Shown: positions 54,150 to 64,000 of the stretch, piece after piece
Numbering within the stretch: the first letter of the stretch is position 1
Layout: every line of letters begins with the position of its first letter
Source of the DNA: Comamonadaceae bacterium
Lineage (GTDB): Bacteria; Pseudomonadota; Gammaproteobacteria; Burkholderiales; Burkholderiaceae_C
DNA: 64,000 bases
Assembly (NCBI GenBank): GCA_947450765.1
Contig: CANFXC010000006.1
Span: forward strand, 1 to 64,000
Direction of reading: 5' to 3'
Position numbers and translations under genes: made by a program
The notes under the pieces: generated by a model
The model's input: only the letters and a program-made list of their open reading frames with translations
Told to the model about the DNA's origin: nothing
Database searches by the model: none

Positions 54150-55315
54150 AACGGATTAACTTGTCGTTATTCTCAAGCGCTTTGGAATTTGCACGCTGCC
54201 GCAGTTGGCGTCTACCCGTTACCGGATTGGCCTTGGTCTTGTTAGCGGCTTGCTCCGGTGGTGCCAACAAACCCAAGCCTGCTGAACTCAAATCAGTCGC
54301 GCCTGTGCTTGCTGTTCAGCAAATGTGGAGCGCGCGCCTGGGGTCGGTCAACTTTCCCATGACGCTCAGCGTCTCCGGTACTACATTGTTTGCGGCAGCG
54401 AGCGACGGTGTTGTGGCCGCACTTGATGCCCGCACGGGACGTGACATCTGGCGTTTGAATCTGGCTACGCCATTGGCCGCTGGCGTCGGTAGTGATGGAC
54501 GGATTGCAGCGGTTGTTACGCAGAACAATGAGTTAGTGGCCGTGTCCGAAGGACGCGAAATTTGGCGAGAAAAGTTATCCGCGCAGGCGTATACAGCGCC
54601 ATTCGTCGCGGGTGGGCGCATCTTTTTACTGACAGCAGACCGAGCCATTCACGCCTTTGATGGCAACAGTGGCCGCAAGCTCTGGATGCAGCAGCGTCCG
54701 AACGAGCCACTGGTTCTGCGTCAGGCGGGCGTTTTGCTGGCCGTTGGAGACACTTTGGTGGCCGGGCTGGCGGGTCGCCTGACGGGTTTGAACCCTGCCA
54801 ATGGCGGTATTCGCTGGGAAGTCCCCATTGCCTCGCCGCGCGGCATCAATGATGTTGAGCGTCTGGTTGACCTGGTCGGCCCTGTGAGCCGCTTGAATGA
54901 TGTGGTTTGTGTGCGAGCCTTTCAGGCCAGCGTTGGCTGTGTGAATGCTGAACGAGGTGTTGTGCAATGGACGAAGCCTGCTGATGGCAGCGTCGGCCTG
55001 GATGGCGATGAGCGCTTGGTCTTTGCTGTGGAGTCGGATGGCAAGGTTGTCACGTGGAAGCGTGCTGACGGCGAGAGCGGCTGGACTAGTGAGCAATTGC
55101 GCTTTCGTGGTTTAACGGCGCCCCGCGTCGTGGGTCGCTCGATTGCGATTGGTGACGCTTCCGGCTTCGTGCATTTGTTGTCTCGGGAAGACGGCACACT
55201 TTTGAACCGCCTGACGACCGATGGTTCTGCCGTCGTCGTAACGCCGACTTTGGTCGGCGAGACGCTGGTGGTGGTCACTCGCTCCGGCACTATTTTCGGC
55301 TTTCAGCCGCAATAA
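54146..55315 (+). CDS. bamB: BamB, outer-membrane assembly lipoprotein
   Basis: 389 residues: a lipoprotein signal with LLAACSGG (Cys about 36). An eight-bladed PQQ-type beta-propeller follows, with repeated segments such as [34 protein letters not shown] and [15 protein letters not shown]. BamD is also in this window. It follows yfgM with an ATGA overlap. Confidence 0.94.
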   Translation: MKRINLSLFSSALEFARCRSWRLPVTGLALVLLAACSGGANKPKPAELKSVAPVLAVQQMWSARLGSVNFPMTLSVSGTTLFAAASDGVVAALDARTGRDIWRLNLATPLAAGVGSDGRIAAVVTQNNELVAVSEGREIWREKLSAQAYTAPFVAGGRIFLLTADRAIHAFDGNSGRKLWMQQRPNEPLVLRQAGVLLAVGDTLVAGLAGRLTGLNPANGGIRWEVPIASPRGINDVERLVDLVGPVSRLNDVVCVRAFQASVGCVNAERGVVQWTKPADGSVGLDGDERLVFAVESDGKVVTWKRADGESGWTSEQLRFRGLTAPRVVGRSIAIGDASGFVHLLSREDGTLLNRLTTDGSAVVVTPTLVGETLVVVTRSGTIFGFQPQ

Positions 55316-55350
55316 ACAGGCTCTCCTGTAGAGCCCGTCTGAAGATTTTG

Positions 55351-56697
55351 ATGAAACCTGTAATCGCCCTGGTGGGCCGCCCGAATGTGGGCAAATCGAC
55401 GATTTTTAACCGCCTGACCAAATCGCGGGATGCGATTGTGGCCGACTTTGCCGGCCTCACGCGGGACCGTCACTATGGCAATGGCCAATTGGGTTCGCAG
55501 GAATACATCGTCATCGACACCGGTGGTTTTGAGCCCGATGCGGCTTCCGGTATCTACAAAGAAATGGCCAAGCAGACGCGTCAAGCGGTGGCCGAAGCGG
55601 ACGTCGTTATTTTCGTGGTCGATGCGCGTGCCGGTTTGAACGCCCAAGACTACGACATCGCCAAATACCTGCGCAAGCTGGGCATCCCCACGCTGCTAGC
55701 CGCCAACAAGGCTGAAGGCATGCAAGAGGGCGGTGTGCAGCTGTCCGAGTTCTTTGAGCTGGGCTTGGGCGAAGTGCTGGCGGTCTCGGCCTCACACGGC
55801 CAAGGCATGCGGATGCTGATCGACATGGCGCTGGAGCCGCTCAAGCTGCCAGAGTCGGACGAGAACGCCGAACCCGAAGACCCGACCGTCATCAAGCTCG
55901 CAGTCGCCGGACGCCCGAACGTCGGCAAATCGACGCTGATCAACACCTGGTTGGGTGAAGAGCGGCTGGTGGCTTTTGACATGCCGGGCACCACCCGCGA
56001 TGCGATTTCGGTGCCTTTTGAACGTGCGGGTCAAAAATTCGAATTGATTGATACCGCCGGATTACGCCGTAAAGGCAAGGTTTTTGAGGCGATCGAAAAG
56101 TTCTCCGTCGTCAAGACATTGCAAGCCATCGAGAATTCGAATGTCGTCCTGCTGCTGCTCGACGCCACGCAAGGCGTGACCGACCAGGACGCGCACATCG
56201 CTGGTTACATTCTGGAGTCGGGCCGTGCTGTGGTCTTGGCCATCAACAAATGGGACGCAGTCGACAGCTACCAGCGCGAAACGCTGGAGCGCTCAATTGA
56301 AACGCGTCTGGGCTTTCTCAAATTTGCCTCGATTCACCGCATCTCAGCTATCAAACGCCAAGGTCTGGCACCTGTCTGGAAGTCCATCATCCAGGCTCAT
56401 GCATCGGCCAACCGCAAGATGTCCACGCCAGTCCTCACGCGTTTGCTGCTTGAAGCCGTGCAGTTCCAGCAGCCGCAGCGTTCTGGCATGTTCCGTCCCA
56501 AGATGCGCTATGCGCACCAAGGCGGCATGAACCCACCGATCATCATCATTCACGGCAACTCTTTGGAGCATGTCAGCGAGTCCTATAAGCGCTATCTGGA
56601 AGGGCGATTCCGTAAGGAATTCGATCTGGTCGGTACGCCGATGCGGATTCAGATGAAGACATCAACAAACCCCTTCACCGACAAAGATTCGGACTAG
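55351..56697 (+). CDS. der: GTPase Der (EngA), ribosome assembly
   Basis: 448 residues with two G domains. G1 motifs [15 protein letters not shown] (about 8-22) and [16 protein letters not shown] (about 187-202) are seen, with DTGGFEPD and [11 protein letters not shown] as the switch regions and NKWD/NKAE as G4. The C-terminal KH-like domain is at about 360-448. The track start at 55348 adds a TTG; the ATG at 55351 is better. Essential for 50S assembly. Confidence 0.97.
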   Translation: MKPVIALVGRPNVGKSTIFNRLTKSRDAIVADFAGLTRDRHYGNGQLGSQEYIVIDTGGFEPDAASGIYKEMAKQTRQAVAEADVVIFVVDARAGLNAQDYDIAKYLRKLGIPTLLAANKAEGMQEGGVQLSEFFELGLGEVLAVSASHGQGMRMLIDMALEPLKLPESDENAEPEDPTVIKLAVAGRPNVGKSTLINTWLGEERLVAFDMPGTTRDAISVPFERAGQKFELIDTAGLRRKGKVFEAIEKFSVVKTLQAIENSNVVLLLLDATQGVTDQDAHIAGYILESGRAVVLAINKWDAVDSYQRETLERSIETRLGFLKFASIHRISAIKRQGLAPVWKSIIQAHASANRKMSTPVLTRLLLEAVQFQQPQRSGMFRPKMRYAHQGGMNPPIIIIHGNSLEHVSESYKRYLEGRFRKEFDLVGTPMRIQMKTSTNPFTDKDSD

Positions 56698-56699
56698 GA

Positions 56700-56718
56700 C
56701 TACAGGTTATCCCTGTAG
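56700..56718 (+). repeat. Hairpin in the der-hfq spacer
   Basis: CTACAGG (56700-56706) is inverted to CCTGTAG (56712-56718) around a TTATC loop, a few bases after the der stop. No U-tract follows. It may shape the hfq leader. Confidence 0.5.
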
Positions 56719-56772
56719 TGCTGTGGTAAGGTTAAGAGTCTTAAACAACTACTCTAGAACACGGAGAATATC

Positions 56773-57030
56773 GTGAGCAATAACAACAACAAAGGTCAGC
56801 TGTTGCAGGACCCCTTCCTCAACACTTTGCGTCGTGAGCATGTCCCGGTGTCGATTTATCTCGTCAACGGTATCAAGCTGCAAGGGCAGATCGAGTCTTT
56901 TGACCAGTACGTCGTGTTGCTCCGCAACACCGTCACGCAGATGGTCTATAAGCACGCCATCTCAACCATCGTCCCCGGACGTGCCGTCAATTTTGCCACG
57001 GCCGAATCCGAAGAAGGTCCAGCAAGCTGA
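56773..57030 (+). CDS. hfq: RNA chaperone Hfq
   Basis: 85 residues, the short betaproteobacterial length. The Sm1 motif region is [34 protein letters not shown] and the Sm2 motif is [12 protein letters not shown]. The start is GTG at 56773, preceded by CGGAGAATATC. The C-terminal tail is very short ([13 protein letters not shown]). It is followed directly by hflX. Confidence 0.97.
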   Translation: MSNNNNKGQLLQDPFLNTLRREHVPVSIYLVNGIKLQGQIESFDQYVVLLRNTVTQMVYKHAISTIVPGRAVNFATAESEEGPAS

Positions 57031-57035
57031 GTTCC

Positions 57036-58208
57036 GTGGACACCCGTCCCGCAGCTTCCACGTCTGTCCTTCTGGTTGGAGTTGACTTTGGGCATGCCAA
57101 TTTTGACGACAAACTTGAAGAACTAGGGCTTCTGGCGCAAACAGCGGGTCTCGTGCCAGTTGAGCGCATGACCTGTAAACGAAAAGCGCCTGATGCGGCA
57201 CTTTTCGTGGGCACCGGCAAGGCAGAAGAAATCAAGATGATGGCCCGTGAATGCGGTGCCACCGAAATCTTGTTTGACCAGTCCCTCAGCCCGGCGCAGC
57301 AGCGCAACCTTGAGCGCACGCTCGACATGCCTGTCAATGACAGGACCTTGCTGATCCTCGAGATTTTTGCCCAGCGTGCACGCAGCCACGAGGGCAAATT
57401 GCAGGTCGAGCTGGCCAAGTTGCAATACTTGTCAACCCGGCTGGTTCGGCGTTGGTCGCATCTTGAGCGCCAAACCGGCGGTGCAGGTGTGCGCGGTGGC
57501 CCTGGCGAAAAGCAAATCGAACTCGACAAGCGCATGATCAGTGAATCGATCAAGCGCACCAAAGAGCGTCTGACCAAGGTCAAACGCCAGCGGCAGACGC
57601 AGCGCAAGCAGCGGGACCGGCGCAACTCGTTCACCATTTCCTTGGTGGGTTACACCAACGCCGGCAAAACGACGCTGTTCAATGCGCTCGTCAAAGCCCG
57701 CGCCTACACCGCCGACCAGCTGTTTGCCACCTTAGATACCACCACGCGTCAGCTGTATTTAGGTGACGCAGCACGCTCCGTCTCACTGTCTGATACGGTT
57801 GGTTTCATTCGCGATTTGCCACATGGCTTGATCGATGCATTTCAAGCCACACTGCAAGAGGCGGCTGAAGCCGATTTGCTGCTGCATGTGGTCGATGGTG
57901 CCAACCCTGACTACCTGGAGCAAATAGAGCAGGTTCAGCGTGTGCTGGCAGAAATTGGTGCAGACCAAGTGCCGCAGCTCTTGGTTTTCAATAAATTAGA
58001 TGCTATTGCAAAAGACCGCTGGCCCCTGCAGATGAGTGATGTGTTTGAGGTGAATGACCCGGTCTCCGAGACCGCCAGACCCCTTGAGCGAGTTTTTGTG
58101 AGTGCCAAGACCGGCGAAGGTCTGCCTTTGTTGCGGCAAGTGCTAGCCAAGCATGCCGGTACCTTGCCCGCAGACGAGAGTCCCCATGCCGATGAGTCTG
58201 TTGCCTGA
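57036..58208 (+). CDS. hflX: GTPase HflX
   Basis: Ribosome-associated GTPase. 390 residues: N-terminal HflX domain (about 1-190, with FVGTGKAEEIKMM and GGPGEKQIELDKRMI), G1 GYTNAGKTTLFNAL (about 205-218), G3 DTVGFIRDLPHGLI and G4 NKLD. The start is GTG at 57036, five bases after the hfq stop. A helical coiled linker, SIKRTKERLTKVKRQRQTQR, precedes the G domain. Confidence 0.94.
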   Translation: MDTRPAASTSVLLVGVDFGHANFDDKLEELGLLAQTAGLVPVERMTCKRKAPDAALFVGTGKAEEIKMMARECGATEILFDQSLSPAQQRNLERTLDMPVNDRTLLILEIFAQRARSHEGKLQVELAKLQYLSTRLVRRWSHLERQTGGAGVRGGPGEKQIELDKRMISESIKRTKERLTKVKRQRQTQRKQRDRRNSFTISLVGYTNAGKTTLFNALVKARAYTADQLFATLDTTTRQLYLGDAARSVSLSDTVGFIRDLPHGLIDAFQATLQEAAEADLLLHVVDGANPDYLEQIEQVQRVLAEIGADQVPQLLVFNKLDAIAKDRWPLQMSDVFEVNDPVSETARPLERVFVSAKTGEGLPLLRQVLAKHAGTLPADESPHADESVA

Positions 58209-58252
58209 TTAGGCACAATGTCAGAGTTATCCAAAACAAGAGAATTTGCCCC

Positions 58253-59635
58253 ATGAATCTGATTCCTGTACTGCAGACGGTCACGGCCTTGCCCGCAAGG
58301 CTGAAGCAGCGTGCGCTCGGCATGTTCAATCTGAACGATCCACGTTGGGGTCGTGAAGAAGACAAAGCATCGTCGTCTGACGAATCCAAGCCGGCTGCGG
58401 GTCAAGACGAGTCGGTGCCGGTCAATCCACCGCAGCGGCCGAAGCCGCAGGGCGCTACTCAGGGCCCGCCTGATTTGGACGAGTTGTGGCGCGACTTCAA
58501 CCGCAAGTTGGGTGGGCTTTTTGGCGGTAAAAAAGGTGGTGCCAGTCGTCCTCAAGGCGGTGGCGGTGCGGGTGGTCCCGGAGGTTTTCAGCCTGACATG
58601 AAAGCCGCAGGTGTCGGCGTTGGACTGATAGGCGCCGTCGCCGTACTGATCTGGCTCGGCACAGGATTTTTCATTGTGCAAGAGGGGCAGCAAGCCGTCA
58701 TCACGCAGTTTGGCAAATACAACTCAACCGTTGGCGCTGGTTTTAACTGGCGCTTGCCGTACCCGGTTCAACGCCATGAAGTGGTGGTGGTTTCGCAGAT
58801 CCGCTCTGTTGATGTCGGCCGTGACAGCGTCATCAAGGCGACGGGTCTGCGTGAGTCGGCCATGTTGACCGAGGACGAAAATATTGTCGAGATCAAGTTC
58901 GCTGTTCAATACCGATTGAGCGATGCACGGGCTTTTCTTTTTGAGACGCGCGATCCCGCCGCCACGGTCGTGCAGGCCGCTGAAACAGCCGTTCGTGAAG
59001 TGGTCGGCAAGATGCGCATGGATTCGGCGTTGGCCGAAGAGCGCGACCAGATTGGTCCGCGCGTGCGGGTTTTGATGCAATCCATCCTAGACCGTTATAA
59101 GGTCGGGGTTGAAGTGGTGGCCATCAACTTGCAGCAAAGCGGTGTGCGTCCGCCGGAGCAGGTGCAAGCCGCTTTTGACGACGTGCTGAAGGCGGGTCAA
59201 GAGCGCGAGCGCGCCAAGAACGAAGCCGAAGCTTATGCCAATGACGTGATCCCGCGCGCCGTCGGTTCGGCCTCGCGTTTGAAGGAAGAGTCCGAGGCTT
59301 ACAAAGCTCGGGTGGTGGCGCAGTCGCAAGGTGACGCGCAGCGTTTTCGTGCGGTGTTGACTGAATACCAAAAAGCCCCGCAAGTGACCCGCGACCGTAT
59401 GTACACCGACACCATGCAACAGGTTTACAGCAATGTGACCAAAGTCTTGGTGGACTCCAAGCAAGGGTCTAATTTGTTGTACTTGCCGCTGGACAAACTC
59501 ATGCAAGCCACGGTGCAAGGCACCGCGCCTAAAACTGGGGCTGACACATCGAGTGCCGCCGTGTTGCCGCCGATGAACCCGGCAGCCTCCAGCAGCGCTG
59601 AGACTCGCACCCGTGAAACGTCACGTACTCGCTAA
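58253..59635 (+). CDS. hflK: HflK, membrane stomatin-like regulator of FtsH protease
   Basis: 460 residues. The N-terminal cytoplasmic Gly/Pro-rich segment is followed by a transmembrane helix (about 117-141, GVGVGLIGAVAVLIWLGTGFFIV) and the SPFH domain with FGKYNSTVGAGFNWRLPYPV. The end of the domain is helical (about 320-390). HflK/HflC form a large cage around FtsH. It is followed at once by hflC. Confidence 0.95.
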   Translation: MNLIPVLQTVTALPARLKQRALGMFNLNDPRWGREEDKASSSDESKPAAGQDESVPVNPPQRPKPQGATQGPPDLDELWRDFNRKLGGLFGGKKGGASRPQGGGGAGGPGGFQPDMKAAGVGVGLIGAVAVLIWLGTGFFIVQEGQQAVITQFGKYNSTVGAGFNWRLPYPVQRHEVVVVSQIRSVDVGRDSVIKATGLRESAMLTEDENIVEIKFAVQYRLSDARAFLFETRDPAATVVQAAETAVREVVGKMRMDSALAEERDQIGPRVRVLMQSILDRYKVGVEVVAINLQQSGVRPPEQVQAAFDDVLKAGQERERAKNEAEAYANDVIPRAVGSASRLKEESEAYKARVVAQSQGDAQRFRAVLTEYQKAPQVTRDRMYTDTMQQVYSNVTKVLVDSKQGSNLLYLPLDKLMQATVQGTAPKTGADTSSAAVLPPMNPAASSSAETRTRETSRTR

Positions 59636-59638
59636 GGA

Positions 59639-60541
59639 ATGACCGTGAATAGAGTTGGATTTATTGCATCTTCGCTGCTGGTGATTCTGGCTTTGGCCAG
59701 CTCCATGTTGTTCGTTGTTGATCAACGGCAGTTTGGCGTGGTCTATGCCTTGGGTCAAATCAAGGAAGTCATTTTGGAGCCGGGGCTGAACTTCAAACTG
59801 CCGCCACCGTTTCAAAACGTCTCTTACATCGACCGGCGTTTGCTGACCCTGAACAGCACGGATGCAGAACCGATGTTGACGGCCGAAAAGCAGCGCGTGA
59901 TCATCGACTGGTACGTCAAATGGCGCATCACGCAACCGTCTGAGTACATTCGCAACGTCGGACTGGATGAGCGCGCAGGCGCGAATCAGCTGAACCGTGT
60001 GGTACGCAACGCTTTTCAGGAAGCCATTAACAAGCGGACCGTGAAGGAGCTGTTGTCGATCCAGCGTGACACCTTGATGGCCGATGTGAAATCTGAAGTG
60101 TTGAAGGTTGTGCGCGGCGCTCAGCCTTGGGGCATTGATGTGAACGACGTGCGGATCACGCGCATCGATTATGTTGAAGCTATCACCGAGTCTGTCTACC
60201 GCCGTATGGAGGCTGAGCGCAAGCGGGTCGCCAATGAATTGCGTTCGACGGGTGCTGCCGAAGGCGAAAAAATCCGTGCTGATGCTGACCGTCAGCGTGA
60301 AATCACGATCGCCAACGCTTACCGCGATGCACAAAAAATCAAAGGTGAGGGCGATGCCCAGGCAACAGGCATTTACAGCGAGTCTTTTGGCCGTGACCCG
60401 CAGTTCGCTCAGTTTTATCGCAGCTTGGATGCCTACCGGGCCAGCTTCGACAAAAAGAGCGATGTCATGGTGATCGACCCGTCTTCTGATTTTTTCAAGG
60501 CCATGCGGAGCCCGGGCACCGGGGCAGCGCCGAAACGGTAA
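59639..60541 (+). CDS. hflC: HflC, partner of HflK
   Basis: 300 residues: an N-terminal membrane helix (FIASSLLVILALASSMLFVV) then the SPFH domain (QFGVVYALGQIKEVILEPGLNFKLPPPF) and a long helical C-terminal part. The start at 59639 uses ATG with AAGGA upstream; a GTG at 59645 is also possible. In relatives a DUF2065 gene lies between hflC and hisZ; here the 142-bp spacer has none. Confidence 0.95.
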   Translation: MTVNRVGFIASSLLVILALASSMLFVVDQRQFGVVYALGQIKEVILEPGLNFKLPPPFQNVSYIDRRLLTLNSTDAEPMLTAEKQRVIIDWYVKWRITQPSEYIRNVGLDERAGANQLNRVVRNAFQEAINKRTVKELLSIQRDTLMADVKSEVLKVVRGAQPWGIDVNDVRITRIDYVEAITESVYRRMEAERKRVANELRSTGAAEGEKIRADADRQREITIANAYRDAQKIKGEGDAQATGIYSESFGRDPQFAQFYRSLDAYRASFDKKSDVMVIDPSSDFFKAMRSPGTGAAPKR

Positions 60542-60544
60542 GTC

Positions 60545-60572
60545 AAAGCACAGTCCTCTAGGGCTGCGCTTT
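60545..60572 (+). terminator. Weak intrinsic terminator after hflC
   Basis: AAAGCACAGTCC pairs with GGGCTGCGCTTT around TCTA, with one mismatch and one G-U pair and only a TTT tail. It marks the end of the hfl run before hisZ. Confidence 0.55.
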
Positions 60573-60683
60573 CGATCTGAATGCATGCGTAATTGCTGCT
60601 CGCGCAGCTTTTCCAGCATGCTCATCACAAACCGGCACGAAGCACCGGTAAAATCCTGCTTTTATAGCTCATCTTAAATACGC

Positions 60684-61874
60684 ATGCCCGCTTGGTCGTC
60701 CTCATGGCAATTGCCGGATCAAATTGCCGACGTCCTCCCCTCAGAGGCGCGTCACATTGAAGAACTCCGACGTCTTTTCCTAGACACAGCTCGGCGCTAC
60801 GGCTACGAGCTGGTCATGCCGCCGCTGCTAGAACACCTCGAGTCTTTGCTGACCGGAACTGGTGAAGCCCTCGATCTGCAGACCTTCAAGCTGGTCGATC
60901 AGCTGTCTGGTCGCACCCTTGGTTTACGCGCCGATACCACCCCGCAAGTAGCCCGCATCGATGCTCATTTGTTGAACCGCAGCGGCGTGGCGCGACTTTG
61001 CTACTGCGGCCCGGTCTTGCACACACGTGCTGAGCGTCCGCACGCCACCCGCGAACCCTTGCAGTTGGGTGCTGAAATATATGGTCATGCAGGACTAGAG
61101 GCCGATCTGGAAATCCAGCTGCTCGCCCTTGAAGGCTTGACTGCTGCCGGCGTTGGATCGCTGTCGGTCGACATGGCCGACGTCCGCGTTGTCAGCAGCC
61201 TATTGGCAGGCGCCAGTATCAGCGCAACAACGTTGGCGCAATTACATGCCGCTTTGGCTGCAAAAGATGCCAGCGAGTTGGCCAGCTTGCTGGCTTCGCA
61301 GCCGAGTATTTCGCAAGCCTCGGCCGAAGGCCTGAAAGCCTTGCTGCAACTCTATGGCGACGACAAAGTTTTGGCCGAAGCCGAAAAAGCCTTCAAGGCG
61401 GTGCCCGCTGCGGTCGCTGCATTGCAAGACCTGCGCTGGTTGGCTTCGCACGTCGCCAATTTTGGCGGTGCTGTCAAAGTCGGTTTCGACTTGGCTGACT
61501 TGCGCGGCTACGCCTATTACAGCGGCACGCGCTTTGCCATTTACGGGCAGGGCGCTGAACTGGCCCGCGGTGGTCGCTATGACGAAGTCGGCGCTATTTT
61601 TGGGCGCAGACGTCCGGCAGCAGGCTTCAGTCTTGACTTGAAAGAGCTCGTCAGTGTGTTGGCGCCACGGCCTTTGCGGGCTGCTGTGTGCGCGCCGTGG
61701 GGCGTTGAGGCCACGCTACGTCAAGCCATTGCTGGACTTCGTGCCCGCGGTGAAACCGTCGTTTGCGTGTTGCCCGGGCACGAGCATGAAATCAATGAAT
61801 TCGATTGCGACCGCGAACTGGCCCAAGTGGCTGGCAAGTGGGTCGTTCAGCCGCTGAGCAAGACACTCGTTTGA
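60684..61874 (+). CDS. hisZ: ATP phosphoribosyltransferase regulatory subunit HisZ
   Basis: Class II aminoacyl-tRNA synthetase-like paralogue that forms an octamer with the short-form HisG. 396 residues: [23 protein letters not shown], motif 2-like [29 protein letters not shown] and a shortened C-terminus without the anticodon-binding domain. Presence of hisZ implies a short-form HisG elsewhere. It lies between hflC and purA in the usual betaproteobacterial order. Confidence 0.94.
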   Translation: MPAWSSSWQLPDQIADVLPSEARHIEELRRLFLDTARRYGYELVMPPLLEHLESLLTGTGEALDLQTFKLVDQLSGRTLGLRADTTPQVARIDAHLLNRSGVARLCYCGPVLHTRAERPHATREPLQLGAEIYGHAGLEADLEIQLLALEGLTAAGVGSLSVDMADVRVVSSLLAGASISATTLAQLHAALAAKDASELASLLASQPSISQASAEGLKALLQLYGDDKVLAEAEKAFKAVPAAVAALQDLRWLASHVANFGGAVKVGFDLADLRGYAYYSGTRFAIYGQGAELARGGRYDEVGAIFGRRRPAAGFSLDLKELVSVLAPRPLRAAVCAPWGVEATLRQAIAGLRARGETVVCVLPGHEHEINEFDCDRELAQVAGKWVVQPLSKTLV

Positions 61875-61911
61875 GTCTGATCTGACGCATTCTGCAACTC
61901 TTTTTTAGTAA

Positions 61912-63261
<1,350 letters not shown>

Positions 63262-63322
63262 TCGCGAACTGACGCGGACACCTGAGTTATCTTGAAACTG
63301 CTCTTTTGATTGGAAGTCCCTC

Positions 63323-63847
63323 ATGTTGACTGAAGACGGCAAACACCTGTACGTGAGTTACGACGAGTATCACAATCTGATCGAAAAACTGGCGATCAAG
63401 ATTCACCAATCGGATTGGCAGTTCGACACCATTTTGTGTCTGGCGCGCGGCGGCATGCGCCCCGGCGACATCCTGTCGCGCATTTTTGACAAGCCGCTGG
63501 CCATCATGTCGACCAGCTCTTACCGTGCTGATTCGGGCACTGTGCAGGGCAATCTGGACATCGCACGTTTCATCACCACGCCCAAGGGCGAGATCGCTGG
63601 CAAGGTCTTGCTGGTCGATGACTTGGCCGACACCGGTCACACGCTGAACGCGGTGATTCATCAGCTGCGCAACAACTACAAGCCCATCACTGAGCTGCGC
63701 AGCGCAGTGATCTGGACCAAAGGCGTGTCGACTTTCCAGCCTGATTACTCGGTCGAGTCTTTGCCGACCAACCCGTGGATTCATCAACCCTTTGAAGGCT
63801 ACGACGCCTTGCGTCCATCGCACTTGATGGAGAAGTGGAAAGTCTGA
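63323..63847 (+). CDS. Phosphoribosyltransferase (hypoxanthine/xanthine-type PRTase)
   Basis: 174 residues with the PRPP-binding motif VLLVDDLADTGHTLNAVI (about 93-110). The N-terminal segment YDEYHNLIEKLAIKI and the substrate-loop LCLARGGMRPGDILSRIF are those of a purine-salvage PRTase. GGAAG precedes the ATG. It follows purA by 61 bp, fitting purine metabolism. The exact base specificity (hypoxanthine, xanthine, guanine) is not determined. Confidence 0.9.
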   Translation: MLTEDGKHLYVSYDEYHNLIEKLAIKIHQSDWQFDTILCLARGGMRPGDILSRIFDKPLAIMSTSSYRADSGTVQGNLDIARFITTPKGEIAGKVLLVDDLADTGHTLNAVIHQLRNNYKPITELRSAVIWTKGVSTFQPDYSVESLPTNPWIHQPFEGYDALRPSHLMEKWKV

Positions 63848-63894
63848 AAAGACGCGAAGGGCGCTGAGCTCGTCAAGGTCTGTAACATGCACGC

Positions 63895-64000
63895 ATGCAA
63901 GACCTTTCCACTCAGCTGATCCATCATCCCTATCAGGCGCCGGCAGGATTTGCCAGCGTCAACGTGCCGGTGCACCGCGCCTCCACCGTGATTTTTTCCA
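63895..64000 (+). CDS. metC: Cystathionine beta-lyase-like PLP enzyme, N-terminal part (cut by window end)
   Basis: The first 35 codons, MQDLSTQLIHHPYQAP followed by GFASVNVPVHRASTVIF. They match the start of Cys/Met-metabolism PLP-dependent lyases (cystathionine beta-lyase type), where VNVPVHRASTV is near the substrate tunnel. The ATG at 63895 is chosen over the out-of-frame ATG at 63887. The PLP lysine lies outside the window, so family but not substrate can be claimed. The gene is missing from the ORF track because it is open at the end. Confidence 0.75.
   Translation, partial: MQDLSTQLIHHPYQAPAGFASVNVPVHRASTVIFS

Noticed and set aside
59621-60628. 335-codon minus-strand ORF antisense to hflC
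   Set aside because: It mirrors the codon structure of hflC, has no family similarity and lacks a ribosome-binding site; hflC is certain on the other strand.

Overview
The window reads as a housekeeping and core-metabolism stretch of a betaproteobacterial chromosome. It is most likely Burkholderiales, family Comamonadaceae, of a Rhodoferax/Polaromonas/Limnohabitans-like type. The reasons are the gene orders rlmN-pilW-rodZ-ispG-hisS-yfgM-bamB-der-hfq-hflX-hflK-hflC-hisZ-purA and ilvB-ilvN-ilvC-pssA-leuA, the protein styles, the moderately high G+C, and two families of dispersed GC-rich repeats that I recall from Comamonadaceae genomes. The genus is an inference. I found no rRNA, tRNA, CRISPR array, insertion sequence, integrase or prophage gene. 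No gene-free gap exceeds about 260 bases.

Region by region. 1-5.4 kb: the 5' end of a membrane pyrophosphatase gene (hppA) diverges from soluble pyrophosphatase (ppa). Two small hypothetical genes follow, then a FemAB/GNAT-like gene carrying an in-frame repeat insertion, then nadE and the PII gene glnB. 5.4-8.7 kb (minus strand): a six-gene train reads ECF sigma factor, DUF3619, DUF3106, RDD membrane protein, dgkA and a LOG-family phosphoribohydrolase. Four of its five junctions are translationally coupled or nearly so. 8.9-17.0 kb: branched-chain amino-acid block ilvB-ilvN-ilvC-pssA, then a leucine-rich leader peptide with an attenuator and two different 2-isopropylmalate synthases in tandem. 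17.2-24.4 kb: a D-Ala-D-Ala endopeptidase, an IclR regulator, the N-degron transferases aat and bpt, an RcnB/CigR-like secreted protein, an isochorismatase-like hydrolase and propionyl-CoA synthetase.

24.4-33.1 kb: a sulfur-oxidation (sox) cluster, with a SoxH-like metallohydrolase, a small cytochrome c, soxC, soxD, soxY, soxZ, soxA, soxX, soxB and an ArsR-type soxR. Its products would oxidise thiosulfate in the periplasm: SoxYZ carries the sulfur, SoxAX conjugates, SoxB hydrolyses, SoxCD oxidises. The organism is therefore probably able to use reduced sulfur as an energy source. 33.3-40.1 kb: the 2-oxoglutarate dehydrogenase operon sucA-sucB-lpdA followed by zapE. 40.1-47.3 kb: a coiled-coil secreted protein, a DUF465 protein, a DinG/YoaA-type helicase, bamD, rluD, scpB and rluB. 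47.4-64 kb: ndk followed by the long conserved cluster rlmN to purA, a phosphoribosyltransferase, and the first 35 codons of a cystathionine beta-lyase-like gene cut by the window end.

The most notable non-coding observations are these: the leucine leader/attenuator before leuA (possibly on a near-leaderless transcript); a 102-bp repeat unit with an 8-bp duplication inserted in frame into a coding sequence; a strong terminator-like hairpin between soxX and soxB; an operator-like palindrome before soxC; and two dispersed-repeat hairpins inside operons (ilvN-ilvC and sucB-lpdA). I do not see a clearly novel defence or mobile system. The best candidate for an undescribed module is the sigma factor/DUF3619/DUF3106 operon.
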